Origin: Clostridium sp. CAG:571
GTDB taxonomy: Bacteria; Bacillota; Clostridia; TANB77; CAG-508
DNA length: 29,753 bases
Reading direction: 5' to 3'
Assembly: GCA_000434015.1 (NCBI GenBank)
Contig: HF999508.1
Location: forward strand, 1 to 29,753
In this document: piece after piece, positions 16,435-24,189 of the stretch
Position numbering within the stretch: position 1 is the first letter of the stretch
How the letters are laid out: every line of letters begins with the position of its first letter
Program-made: the position numbers and the translations under genes
Notes under the pieces: generated by a model
The model's input: the letters and a program-made list of their open reading frames with translations, nothing else
Told to the model about the DNA's origin: nothing
Database searches by the model: none

Positions 16435-18246
16435 TTAATTTGATTTATTATTATTTTTAATTTCATTTTTTACTGAATTCATATCAACATTTTCTATTGT
16501 TACTGAAGAAGTATTCTTATTTTCATTATTTTTGTTTTCAGTATTTTTAGATTTACTATTATTACTATTTTCATCATTATTATTATTGTTATTATTATCA
16601 TTATTTTTCTTTTTAGTTCCTTTTTGTATAATCTGAGGCTTTGCACTATATGTATCTCTTGAAATTAGAGTTCTTGAAACAACCTTTCCATTTTTCTTTA
16701 GAATCTTATATGCTTCCCCTATAGAACCATTTACACCATTTTGTATTATCTTTTCTTTTCCTTCTTCTAAAGCACTATTTTCTTCATATTTTGTAGAGAA
16801 TTTTATTGATGATACTACTTTAGAATCAAGTACGACCTCATAATCATCATCCTGTTTTATTCCTAAGATGTCAACTTTTACAACACCATTACTAGCACTT
16901 GCTCTAATTTTTATTGGATTTTTTCTGTTATTTTTAAATTTAAAATCCAATGTTCCCCATGATACAGTTGCATCTCTACTTATAGGAACATATGAAGAAA
17001 CATAACAATGATTAGTTCTACTTGTTACTTCTAAGTTTGCAAGAAGTACTGTATTATATAAAGTAGATGACGTTTGGCAAATTCCTCCTCCATATTCATT
17101 TACTACTTTTCCTCCAACATAAGCTCCTGCTGGTTTATATCCTGCAGCTGCAGTTCTCTGTCCTAAAGTTTTATTATATGAAAACTCTTCCCCTGGCATT
17201 AATATTACACCATTTATTTTTGAAGCAGATAATCTTAAATTAGTCGATCTATTGTAATTACTTGCATTATATGTTGTGGAATATGTTGCTAATCTATCTG
17301 GAAAAGCTTCTTCTCCTAACATATCTGTAGTCTTAGCCGGCTTTACAACTTTTAGTGGTATACTATATTCTTCTTTATCCTCTTCTAATAATTTTTTTGC
17401 ATCATCTATACTTATTCCAAAATCTACGCCATTCACATGTGGATGTATTTCAAAAGGATCTTTACTAATATACGCATCTTCTGCTTCTTTGTGTACTTCA
17501 TTATATATTTCTTCTATATTTATACTCTTTGGTTCTAATATTTCTGTTGGTATTGGTATATAATCATTATTAGTACTGTTTAATTCTATTTTATCTAAAA
17601 TCAATGGTTTTAGAGCATTGCTATCTACAATAACTCCTTGTTTTCCCTTTGTAATTATTAATTTGTTATTTTCGATATAATAACTAGATTGTTCAACTCC
17701 TCCTGGTAAATTACCATTAATTTCCTCTATAGTTTTATTCCATAAATCATCATTAATTTGTATAGAAAGATTAAATTCTTTTTCTTTAAATTTTGTTTTT
17801 AAAATCTCACTATTATTGGCAAATACATTACTTTTCCTTCCCATTTCATATGCTTGATTAACAATTTCTTCTACGTTATATTTTGCATCTATTTGTTTCG
17901 CATCTATTCCAATCTCATAACTATCGTATTTTAACATTACTGGTTCGTCCAATATTTTAGTAATTTGTTCATTTATTTTCTGATTTGCCTCTTCCTTTGT
18001 TAATCCTGATACATCTATTCCATTTATTTTTATACCTTCTATTATCGTAGAACTATTACTATTAATTATTGCAAAAACACATGAAAACACTAGTATAACT
18101 AACAACACTAATGCTATTATAATACTGGTTATTATTATTTTTCTCTTTTTTCTACTACTTTTTTTTACATCTTCGTTTTTTTCTTCTTTAGTTTTTGTAT
18201 CTATTATCTCTTCATCGTTTCTTTCCAATATTTTACTCTTTCCCAT
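16435..18246 (-). CDS. VanW-family protein with peptidoglycan-binding-like and G5-like regions
   Basis: The 603-residue protein has a charged cytoplasmic N-terminus, one membrane anchor (about 36-62) and then extracellular domains. Residues ~75-310 hold putative peptidoglycan-binding-4-type repeats (GIKINGIDVSGLTKEEANQK). A VanW domain follows (about 320-450: STYNASNYNRSTNL, GEEFSYNKTLGQRTAAAGYK, NEYGGGICQTSSTLYN). A G5-like segment (about 455-545) and a low-complexity Asn/Lys/Ser tail end the protein. VanW domains occur in some vancomycin-resistance clusters but mostly in ordinary Firmicute cell-wall proteins of unknown role. No resistance genes are near, so I infer a general envelope function. 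The ATG follows AAAGGGGAAA. The Asn-rich tail is encoded by a run of AAT/AAC codons and may vary in length. Confidence 0.92.
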   Translation of the reverse strand: MGKSKILERNDEEIIDTKTKEEKNEDVKKSSRKKRKIIITSIIIALVLLVILVFSCVFAIINSNSSTIIEGIKINGIDVSGLTKEEANQKINEQITKILDEPVMLKYDSYEIGIDAKQIDAKYNVEEIVNQAYEMGRKSNVFANNSEILKTKFKEKEFNLSIQINDDLWNKTIEEINGNLPGGVEQSSYYIENNKLIITKGKQGVIVDSNALKPLILDKIELNSTNNDYIPIPTEILEPKSINIEEIYNEVHKEAEDAYISKDPFEIHPHVNGVDFGISIDDAKKLLEEDKEEYSIPLKVVKPAKTTDMLGEEAFPDRLATYSTTYNASNYNRSTNLRLSASKINGVILMPGEEFSYNKTLGQRTAAAGYKPAGAYVGGKVVNEYGGGICQTSSTLYNTVLLANLEVTSRTNHCYVSSYVPISRDATVSWGTLDFKFKNNRKNPIKIRASASNGVVKVDILGIKQDDDYEVVLDSKVVSSIKFSTKYEENSALEEGKEKIIQNGVNGSIGEAYKILKKNGKVVSRTLISRDTYSAKPQIIQKGTKKKNNDNNNNNNNDENSNNSKSKNTENKNNENKNTSSVTIENVDMNSVKNEIKNNNKSN

Positions 18247-18364
18247 ATTGTTTTTTCCCCTTTATTTCGACATATATTATATATAATATCACACCTTTTT
18301 TTTTTTTACAATTATTTATTAATAAATATATATGTTTATTTTTTTTATTTATGAAATAAAATTA

Positions 18365-18393
18365 TAGACTTTTTTTTGTTGTTTTTATATAAT
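18365..18393 (+). promoter_or_regulatory. Putative promoter of the XRE/S24 gene
   Basis: TAGACT (18365-18370), a 17-base T-rich spacer, and a perfect TATAAT (18388-18393), 27 bases before the ATG. Confidence 0.6.
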
Positions 18394-18420
18394 AAAAAAA
18401 ATATTAAAAGGAGTCTTAAT

Positions 18421-18990
18421 ATGATTGGTAAAATGCTCGAAAAAATAAGAAAAGAAAAAAAAATAACAAAATCTGAACTATCAAAAAAATTAAACATTCA
18501 TTTAGGTCATTTAATACATATTGAAAAAGAAGAAAGAAATCCCAGTTTTAAAACATTTAAAAATATTTGTAGCTATTTAAATGTTCCCTATACACTATTA
18601 CTAGGTCTCTATGATACTCAACAAGATGATGAAAGCTTAAAATATAATATATATGACCATCTTAATTATAATAAAATATTACTTATTAATGACTATCAGT
18701 TAATAGATTGCCCTAATAATTCAGCGAATTCATCATTTGCAATGTATATGTATGATGATTCTATGCAACCAACAATAGAAAATAATCAATTAGTATTAAT
18801 AGAATTAGGAGCACCATTAAATCATAAAGATATTGGACTAGTTTTATTTAACAATAAAACTATTTTAAGGAGATTTATTGTTAGAAAAAATCATATACTA
18901 TTAAAACCAGATAATAGGAGTTATCAAGATATAGTAATTTCTAAAGATGATGAATTTAAAATTATTGGCAAAATTACTGATACAAAATAA
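18421..18990 (+). CDS. XRE-type HTH regulator with LexA-like S24 domain
   Basis: The 189-residue protein joins an N-terminal XRE helix-turn-helix (about 4-60, KITKSELSKKLNIHLGHL) to a C-terminal S24 peptidase-like domain (about 95-185). This is the layout of phage-type and stress repressors that cut themselves when RecA is activated. The nucleophile is present (S114 in YDDSM). Where LexA/CI proteins have the catalytic lysine (tvKR), this protein reads TILRRF, so an arginine (R150) appears to replace it and self-cleavage may be lost. ATG 18421 is preceded by AAAAGGAG at 8 bases; the upstream ATG at 18376 overlaps the promoter. No other phage gene is near, so I treat it as a chromosomal regulator of unknown targets. 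Confidence 0.88.
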   Translation: MIGKMLEKIRKEKKITKSELSKKLNIHLGHLIHIEKEERNPSFKTFKNICSYLNVPYTLLLGLYDTQQDDESLKYNIYDHLNYNKILLINDYQLIDCPNNSANSSFAMYMYDDSMQPTIENNQLVLIELGAPLNHKDIGLVLFNNKTILRRFIVRKNHILLKPDNRSYQDIVISKDDEFKIIGKITDTK

Positions 18991-19032
18991 TTTTAAATTT
19001 TACAAATTTTATAAAAATATTGTAAAAATCTC

Positions 19033-19061
19033 TTGAAATAGATAAAATTTAATAATATAAT
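19033..19061 (+). promoter_or_regulatory. Promoter of the starch-binding-module gene
   Basis: TTGAAA (19033-19038), a 17-base spacer, and a perfect TATAAT (19056-19061), 39 bases before the ATG. This is one of the best matches to the sigma-A consensus in the window. Confidence 0.75.
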
Positions 19062-19100
19062 ATTTCATAACAAAAGATAAAAAAACAAGGAGAGATTATT

Positions 19101-19562
19101 ATGGAGTTAATTAAAAATATTTTTTTTAATACTGATAAATTAATAGAAGACTCAAATGTAAAGATATCCTATACAGGAGAACTTTTTCAAAACAATTCTG
19201 AAGAAGTATATTTACATTATGGTTTTAATGAAAATTGGCAAAATTTAAATGATGTAAAAATGGAAAAAACAGATTTAGGTTATCAAGCTGAGATTTTTTT
19301 ACCCGAATTTAACGAATTAAATTTCTGTTTTAGAAATTCAAAAAATGAATGGGATAATAATCAAAACAAAAATTATTCTTTTCCAATAGAAAAAATTGAA
19401 TTATCTTTAATTCCTAAAGACTCAAATACTCAACTATCTTCACATAAAAAATTAAGAAAAAGTTATATTTGGAGCAAAAAAATAAAACTTGCTGTTTATA
19501 AAATAATTAAATTTTTCCCTAGAGTTGTCTCTGGAAATTATAAAAAAAGAGTATCTGAATAA
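19101..19562 (+). CDS. Stand-alone CBM25/CBM53-like starch-binding module protein
   Basis: The 153-residue protein has one beta-sandwich carbohydrate-binding module (about 18-100) resembling CBM25/53: ISYTGELFQNNSEEVYLHYG, then ENWQN, then LNFCFRNSKNEWDNNQNKNY, where aromatic residues bind starch or glycogen. No catalytic domain, signal peptide or membrane segment is visible. The last ~45 residues are strongly basic (HKKLRKSYIW, KKIKLAVYKIIKFF) and may form an amphipathic helix. It would therefore be cytoplasmic, perhaps binding intracellular glycogen or a membrane surface. The ATG has AAGGAGAG at 8 bases and a strong promoter. It is monocistronic, ending at a strong terminator. The CBM call is by motif; the cellular role is unknown. 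Confidence 0.75.
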   Translation: MELIKNIFFNTDKLIEDSNVKISYTGELFQNNSEEVYLHYGFNENWQNLNDVKMEKTDLGYQAEIFLPEFNELNFCFRNSKNEWDNNQNKNYSFPIEKIELSLIPKDSNTQLSSHKKLRKSYIWSKKIKLAVYKIIKFFPRVVSGNYKKRVSE

Positions 19563-19607
19563 AAAAATACTTAATGTTTCCTTTTGGATTCATTAAGTAT
19601 TTTTTTC
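19561..19607. terminator. Bidirectional terminator between the CBM and SDR genes
   Basis: Arms AAAAAAATACTTAATG and CATTAAGTATTTTTTT flank a 14-base loop between two convergent genes, with T runs in both directions. Confidence 0.85.
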
Positions 19608-20341
19608 TATATATTCCAGCCTCCATTTATACCGATTATTTGTCCAGTAGTATATTCATCTTCAATTAACCATTTCACACATTTAGCAATATCTACTACA
19701 TTTCCAATTTTCTCTAATGGTATTTCCTCTTTTATAGATTCTATATCTTCTTTAGTCAAATCATTATTCATTCTTGTATCTATTATTCCTGGTGCTATTC
19801 CATTTACTCTTATATTAGATGGACCTAATTCTTTAGCAAGAGATTTCGTCAATCCATCAAGACCGGCTTTTGATACGGAATAATGAACTTCACAAGATGC
19901 TCCTGTTTTTCCCCAAATAGATGATATGTTTATTATACAACCATTTTTTTCTTTTATCATATATCTTAAACATTCTTGACTTGTATAAAATGCTGATGTT
20001 AAATTAACTTGTATAATATTATTCCAATCTTCATCTGTGATATCTGTAAAAGGTTTTATTTGACTAATTCCAGCATTATTAATTAATACGTCAATTCTTT
20101 TAAACTTTTCTATGCAAAATTCAACTAATTCTTTTACCTCTTTTCTTTTAGAAATGTCTGCTTTAAATATTTCTATCTGCTTCCCAAATTTTTCGAATAT
20201 TTCATTTTGTATCTTTAAAGCTTTATCCTTAGAAGTATTATAGTTAAGTACTATATTATAATCATATTTAGATAAATATCGTACAATTCCTTCACCAATC
20301 CCATTAGATGCCCCTGTTATAACTACAACTCGTCTTTCCAT
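19607..20341 (-). CDS. SDR-family reductase, possibly EF-P 5-aminopentanone reductase (YmfI-like)
   Basis: This 244-residue classical short-chain dehydrogenase has the cofactor loop TGASNGIG (9-16), NNAG (88-91) and the catalytic S140, Y154 and K158 (YSVSK). It ends with the FabG-like TGQIIGINGG. Its basic type is 3-oxoacyl-ACP reductase. The stretch around ISQIKPFTDITDEDW and INISSIWGKTGASCEVHYS resembles the Firmicute YmfI group, which reduces a 5-aminopentanone modification on elongation factor P. That assignment is from memory of the family and is moderate. Fatty-acid genes are absent nearby, which weakly argues against FabG of the main pathway. The ATG is preceded by AAAGGAGAAG. It is transcribed alone after the tRNA terminator. 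Confidence 0.88.
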   Translation of the reverse strand: MERRVVVITGASNGIGEGIVRYLSKYDYNIVLNYNTSKDKALKIQNEIFEKFGKQIEIFKADISKRKEVKELVEFCIEKFKRIDVLINNAGISQIKPFTDITDEDWNNIIQVNLTSAFYTSQECLRYMIKEKNGCIINISSIWGKTGASCEVHYSVSKAGLDGLTKSLAKELGPSNIRVNGIAPGIIDTRMNNDLTKEDIESIKEEIPLEKIGNVVDIAKCVKWLIEDEYTTGQIIGINGGWNI

Positions 20342-20364
20342 AAGCTTCTCCTTTTATTAATTAA

Positions 20365-20409
20365 ATAAAGGTCAATAATTAAGAGCTATCTCAAAATTAT
20401 TGACCTTTT
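20365..20409 (-). terminator. Terminator of the tRNA-Lys/Glu/Thr cluster
   Basis: Perfect 14-base arms AAAGGTCAATAATT and AATTATTGACCTTT (20367-20380 and 20395-20408) lie just downstream of tRNA-Thr on the minus strand, followed by a T-rich stretch. Confidence 0.8.
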
Positions 20410-20410
20410 T

Positions 20411-20486
<76 letters not shown>

Positions 20487-20492
20487 ATATGT

Positions 20493-20567
20493 TGGTGACC
20501 CGTACGGGAATCGAACCCATGTCTCCGCCGTGAAAGGGCGATGTCTTAACCGCTTGACCAACGGGCC
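20493..20567 (-). tRNA. tRNA-Glu (anticodon TTC)
   Basis: Acceptor GGCCCGT / ACGGGTC, anticodon loop CTTTCAC with TTC at 34-36, T arm GGTTCGATTCC, and an encoded CCA. It is the middle gene of the cluster. Confidence 0.96.
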
Positions 20568-20582
20568 TTTTAAATTAAATAC

Positions 20583-20611
20583 CTAGGATTTAATTTAAAA
20601 TTAAATCCTAG
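20583..20611. repeat. Perfect palindrome between tRNA-Lys and tRNA-Glu
   Basis: Arms CTAGGATTTAATTT and AATTAAATCCTAG make a near-perfect hairpin in the spacer between two co-oriented tRNAs. There is no clean T tract after it on the minus strand. It may be a partial terminator or a processing signal that lowers output of the downstream tRNAs. Confidence 0.5.
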
Positions 20612-20617
20612 ACTATT

Positions 20618-20693
20618 TGGTGAGCCATCGCGGACTCGAACCGCGGACAACTTGATTAAAAGTCAAGTGCTCTACCACCTGAGCTAATGACCC
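20618..20693 (-). tRNA. tRNA-Lys (anticodon TTT)
   Basis: Acceptor GGGTCAT / ATGGCTC with two G-T wobble pairs, anticodon loop CTTTTAA with TTT at 34-36, T arm GGTTCGAGTCC, and an encoded CCA. It is the first gene of the cluster, directly behind a consensus promoter. Confidence 0.95.
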
Positions 20694-20737
20694 ATGTGTT
20701 GTTGACTGCCACAAACATGTTAATCAACATGTTTTAT

Positions 20738-20766
20738 ATTTTAAACGATTTCTTTTTATTTGTCAA
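20738..20766 (-). promoter_or_regulatory. Promoter of the three-tRNA cluster
   Basis: Minus-strand TTGACA (20766-20761, perfect), a 17-base spacer, and TAAAAT (20743-20738), about 45 bases before tRNA-Lys. A small AACATGT / ACATGTT inverted repeat lies just downstream at 20714-20733. Confidence 0.75.
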
Positions 20767-20804
20767 TACATTTTTTATATTTTTTTATATTTTTTTTATT
20801 ATTT

Positions 20805-20860
20805 TTGTAAAAAGCTACTCCATGAAGCTTTTATCACATTCGTATAGTAGCTTTTTACAA
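20805..20860 (-). terminator. Terminator of pyrC
   Basis: Perfect 15-base arms TTGTAAAAAGCTACT and AGTAGCTTTTTACAA flank a 26-base loop downstream of pyrC. The minus-strand tail is A/T mixed, so this is a hairpin with a weak T run. Confidence 0.65.
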
Positions 20861-20878
20861 GTTTACATTGATTTTTTA

Positions 20879-22150
20879 TTAATCCTTATACACAATATTC
20901 CCATTAACAATAGTATATTTTACTTTTCCTTTTAATTTTTTTCCTATAAAAGGAGTATTCTTTGATTTTGAAACAATCATATCTTTAGTATATATATAAC
21001 TTTCTTCTGGATCATATATTGTTAAATCTGCAATCTTTCCCTCTTTTATCTCTCCTTTATCCAAATTTAATAATTTTGCTGGATTATACGAAGTTAATTT
21101 AACCATATCCATCTCTGTTAATAGATTTTTATCTATTAAATATGTATTTATAGCAGGTAAAGCTGTTTCGAAACCTATAATTCCATTTGGCGCCTTTGAT
21201 AACTCTCTTTCTTTTTCCTCTTCACTATGTGGCGCATGATCCGTAATTATAGCATCTATAGTTCCATCTTTTAAGGCTTCTATAATTGCTTGTCTATCTT
21301 TTTCATCTCTCAAAGGAGGATTCATTTTTGCATTTGTTCCAGAAGTTAAAACCTCATCTACTGTAAAACAAAAATAATGGGGACATGTTTCACAAGTTAT
21401 TTTAACCCCTCTTTTTTTAGCATCTCTAATCATATTAACCGATGTTTTAGTACTAATATGACATATATGAGCTCTAACATTATTTGTTTCTGATATTACA
21501 ATTTCTCTAGCAGCCATTATTTCTTCTGCTTCTGGCAGAACACCTTTTACTCCTAGCTCTTCTTGAATTTTTCCTGCATTTATAGCTCCATCTGCAACAG
21601 ATTTTTCTTCACAATGAGATGCCACAAATGTTCCTAAGCTATTAGCTTTAATAATTGCTTGTCGCATCATTCTTGAATTAATAACCGGCATTCCATCATC
21701 TGAGAAAGCTACTGCACCAGCTTTCTTCAACTCTTCAAAATCAGTTAGTTCCTCTCCCTTTTCTCCTTTAGAAACACTTCCATATGGAAGTATATTACAT
21801 AAATTTACTCTCTTTGCTTCTGCTAATATTTTTTCTAAAATAAAAGCACTATCAGGAGTAGGATTTGTATTTGGCATTGGACAAATAGTCGTAAATCCTC
21901 CCTTAACAGCACTTTTAGAACCTGTTTCAATAGTTTCTTTATACTCAAATCCCGGTTCTCTTAAATGACAATGCATATCTATCATACCAGGAATAATAAC
22001 CAAACCAGTACAATCTATAACATTGTCTGCTTTAGCTAATATCTCTTTTTGTAATTTAATAATTACTCCATCTTCTATAAGAATATCAATTTTTTCGTTT
22101 GTTTTACTTGCATAATCTACTACTCTTCCATTTTTTAATAAAATTTTCAA
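20879..22150 (-). CDS. pyrC: Dihydroorotase
   Basis: This 423-residue class I dihydroorotase is a zinc amidohydrolase that closes carbamoyl-aspartate to dihydroorotate in pyrimidine synthesis. The metal motif DMHCHLREPG (H60, H62) is present, followed by ETIETGSKSAVKGGFTTICP, ICHIST, CETCPHYF and IITDHAPHSEEEK; all family landmarks and the normal length are kept. The start is TTG at 22150, nine bases after an AGGAGGA site; no ATG fits. A good promoter is at 22178-22206, and I saw no PyrR-type attenuator in the short leader. No other pyr genes are in the window, so the pathway is scattered here. Confidence 0.95.
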   Translation of the reverse strand: MKILLKNGRVVDYASKTNEKIDILIEDGVIIKLQKEILAKADNVIDCTGLVIIPGMIDMHCHLREPGFEYKETIETGSKSAVKGGFTTICPMPNTNPTPDSAFILEKILAEAKRVNLCNILPYGSVSKGEKGEELTDFEELKKAGAVAFSDDGMPVINSRMMRQAIIKANSLGTFVASHCEEKSVADGAINAGKIQEELGVKGVLPEAEEIMAAREIVISETNNVRAHICHISTKTSVNMIRDAKKRGVKITCETCPHYFCFTVDEVLTSGTNAKMNPPLRDEKDRQAIIEALKDGTIDAIITDHAPHSEEEKERELSKAPNGIIGFETALPAINTYLIDKNLLTEMDMVKLTSYNPAKLLNLDKGEIKEGKIADLTIYDPEESYIYTKDMIVSKSKNTPFIGKKLKGKVKYTIVNGNIVYKD

Positions 22151-22177
22151 TTATTTTATCCTCCTTATTTTTTCTTT

Positions 22178-22206
22178 AATATAACATTGTTCTTGTTTCT
22201 TTTCAA
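22178..22206 (-). promoter_or_regulatory. Promoter of pyrC
   Basis: Minus-strand TTGAAA (22206-22201), a 17-base spacer, and TATATT (22183-22178), 27 bases before the TTG start. Confidence 0.65.
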
Positions 22207-22223
22207 GAATAATTTATTTAAAA

Positions 22224-22284
22224 AAAGTAAAGTGAATAATTAATTTATTAAGTTTTCAATTAATAAATTCATTCACTTTACTTT
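22224..22284 (-). terminator. Terminator after the cysS-DUF1858 unit
   Basis: Perfect outer arms AAAGTAAAGTGAAT and ATTCACTTTACTTT enclose an inner AATTTATTAA/TTAATAAATT hairpin. T follows on the minus strand, just upstream of the pyrC promoter. Confidence 0.8.
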
Positions 22285-22291
22285 CAATTTT

Positions 22292-22477
22292 TTATGCATT
22301 TAATTTTTTTACTAATTCTTCAACATCTATTCCATGTACTTCACATGCTTCTTCCAATGTTTCTGCTTGAGAAGCTGGGCACCCCAAACAATGCATACCT
22401 GCTTCTAATAAAAGTTCTGCTTTTTCTGGTGCATTTTCTATTATCTCTCCTATTTTAGTATCTTTGTTTATTACCAT
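22292..22477 (-). CDS. DUF1858 small redox-type protein
   Basis: The 61-residue protein carries the CxxC pair of the hybrid-cluster-protein-associated redox disulfide family (AGMHCLGCPASQ, C29 and C32 by my count), typical of anaerobes. The partner is unknown. ATG 22477 is preceded by AGGAGGAATA; an earlier in-frame ATG at 22507 lies upstream of that site. It follows cysS by 65 bases on the same strand and precedes a strong terminator, so it is probably co-transcribed with cysS. Confidence 0.9.
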   Translation of the reverse strand: MVINKDTKIGEIIENAPEKAELLLEAGMHCLGCPASQAETLEEACEVHGIDVEELVKKLNA

Positions 22478-22541
22478 TTTTTTATTCCTCCTAATCTTTA
22501 TACTCAAATATTATATCAGATAATCATCAAATATGCAATAA

Positions 22542-23924
22542 TTATAACCTTTCAACCTTTTGACCCTCTTTAGTATCTTTTACAGCATATCCTTCTTCTT
22601 TTATTTTATCCCTAATCATATCTGATAATTCAAAATTCTTATTTTTTCTTGCTTCATCTCTTTCTTTTAATAACTTAACAATCTTTTCTGGTAATTCACT
22701 TTCACTTTCTAATTCTTCATTAAGATTTAAAGATAAGACTTTATCAAATTTCATTAATAACTCAAAAAGTTGTTTTGATTTTTCTTCTTGCTTTGCAACT
22801 TCCCATGCAATTGAAACTGCAAGTGGCATATTTAAGTCATCATTAATTGCTTCTATAAAATCTAGTTCATATTTTTTTACTTTTTCTTCATCAATTTTAT
22901 TGTCTCCAAATTCATGTGTCTTTGTTAATTTTCTTAATCTACTTAATGATTTCTGTGCTGATTCCACTGAATCCCATGTGAAATTTAATTTGTTTCTATA
23001 ATGTGAAGTAAAACATAAATATCTATATGCTAGTGGTTCAATTCCTTTTTTTTCTAAATCATCTATTAAATATACATTTTTTAGGCTTTTAGACATTTTC
23101 CCATTGTCTATTAAAAGAAATTCAACATGCATCCAATAATGTGCTGGATTCTTTCCTGTTGCTCCTTTAGCTTGTGCTATCTCATTTTCATGATGAACTG
23201 GTATATGATCTACTCCGCCTGTATGAATATCGAATACATCTCCTAAATATTCCCTAGACATTGCACTACATTCTATGTGCCAACCTGGATAACATTTTCC
23301 AAATTTGCTATCCCATTTCATAATATGTTCTTTTGGGGCTTTTATCCATAATGCAAAATCTAAAGGATTTCTTTTTTCTGGATCCACTTCTATTCTAGCT
23401 CCAGCTCTTTGTTTATTTAAATCAATTCTAGACAATTCACCATATGACTTTAACTTACTTGTATCAAAATATATTCCTTTGGATGTTTCATATGCATATC
23501 CATTATTCATTATCTCTATAACATATTCTTCCATTTGTTTTATATGTTCTGTTGCTTTTACCACATGTTCTGGTGTTTCTATATTTAATTTACCAATATC
23601 TTTAAAAAATGCATCCGTATATATTTTAGCAATTTCATATACAGACATATTTTTTTCTTTTGCAGACTTTTCCATTTTATCTTCACCCTCGTCTGCATCA
23701 GAAGTTAAGTGACCTACATCTGTAATATTCATTACATGATTCAATTCATATCCATTATATTTCAAGACTTTTCTTAATGTATCCATAAATATATATGTTC
23801 TCATATTTCCTATATGTGCCCTACTATATACAGTTGGACCACAAGTATAAATACTTACCTTTCCATCTTTTATCGGATTAAAATCCTCTTTTTCTCTTGT
23901 TAATGTATTCCAGATCTTTAACAT
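22542..23924 (-). CDS. cysS: Cysteinyl-tRNA synthetase
   Basis: This 460-residue class I synthetase attaches cysteine to tRNA-Cys. The zinc and cysteine site starts with CGPTVY, the HIGH motif appears as HIGN (RAHIGNMRTY), the second zinc segment is GWHIECSAMS with HHENEIAQ, and the second signature is GKMSKSLKN. Length is normal. I chose ATG 23924 because AAGAGGTGATTTA lies just upstream; the frame is open farther up to 23987 but without a binding site. The short upstream region leaves no room for a T-box leader, which many Firmicute cysS genes have. Confidence 0.96.
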   Translation of the reverse strand: MLKIWNTLTREKEDFNPIKDGKVSIYTCGPTVYSRAHIGNMRTYIFMDTLRKVLKYNGYELNHVMNITDVGHLTSDADEGEDKMEKSAKEKNMSVYEIAKIYTDAFFKDIGKLNIETPEHVVKATEHIKQMEEYVIEIMNNGYAYETSKGIYFDTSKLKSYGELSRIDLNKQRAGARIEVDPEKRNPLDFALWIKAPKEHIMKWDSKFGKCYPGWHIECSAMSREYLGDVFDIHTGGVDHIPVHHENEIAQAKGATGKNPAHYWMHVEFLLIDNGKMSKSLKNVYLIDDLEKKGIEPLAYRYLCFTSHYRNKLNFTWDSVESAQKSLSRLRKLTKTHEFGDNKIDEEKVKKYELDFIEAINDDLNMPLAVSIAWEVAKQEEKSKQLFELLMKFDKVLSLNLNEELESESELPEKIVKLLKERDEARKNKNFELSDMIRDKIKEEGYAVKDTKEGQKVERL

Positions 23925-23980
23925 TAAATCACCTCTTATTTTATAATATGAAAATTTTACCACTTTTTTTCTAAAAAGTA

Positions 23981-24009
23981 TAGACAAATTACAAAAATTA
24001 TTGTATTAT
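23981..24009 (+). promoter_or_regulatory. Promoter of the secretion-like operon
   Basis: TAGACA (23981-23986), a 17-base spacer, and TATTAT (24004-24009). It overlaps the in-frame TTG at 24001, which rules that codon out as the start of the first gene. Confidence 0.6.
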
Positions 24010-24036
24010 CCATTTAATTTGAGAGGAGTGATATTA

Positions 24037-24183
24037 ATTCAAAAATTATTTAATTTATTTTTATTTGTTTTTTTATTCAATATTATTATTGTTTCTTACA
24101 TAATTTATATTTTCTTTGTAAATAATATTTTCCATACTAAACAAGGTTCTAAATTAAAAATAAAACAACAAGAATTAAAATAA
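24037..24183 (+). CDS. Small single-span membrane protein, probable ATT start
   Basis: The reading frame encodes about 48 residues: a hydrophobic segment (about residues 3-30) followed by a basic tail (KQGSKLKIKQQ). No ATG, GTG or TTG lies at a suitable distance from the AGGAG at 24024-24028. An ATT at 24037 sits 8 bases after it, and the promoter at 23981-24009 excludes the upstream TTG. It is the first gene of the VirD4-VirB2-VirB6-PrgI-like run, six bases before the next gene. I do not recognise a family. Existence of the protein is likely rather than certain. Confidence 0.5.
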   Translation: MQKLFNLFLFVFLFNIIIVSYIIYIFFVNNIFHTKQGSKLKIKQQELK

Positions 24184-24189
24184 CTACTT

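Noticed and set aside
16560..16615. ATT/GTT-rich run at the 3' end of the VanW-family gene as a microsatellite or CRISPR-like repeat
   Set aside because: It is the codon run for the Asn-rich tail; there are no regular spacers.
16435..18246. Vancomycin resistance gene
   Set aside because: VanW domains are common in ordinary Firmicute wall proteins and no vanHAX or van regulator genes are nearby.
18421..19562. Prophage remnant around the XRE/S24 gene
   Set aside because: No integrase, structural or other phage gene and no att-like repeat is visible near it.
24001..24036. TTG start at 24001 for the small membrane protein
   Set aside because: It overlaps the -10 region of a good promoter and lies upstream of the ribosome binding site.
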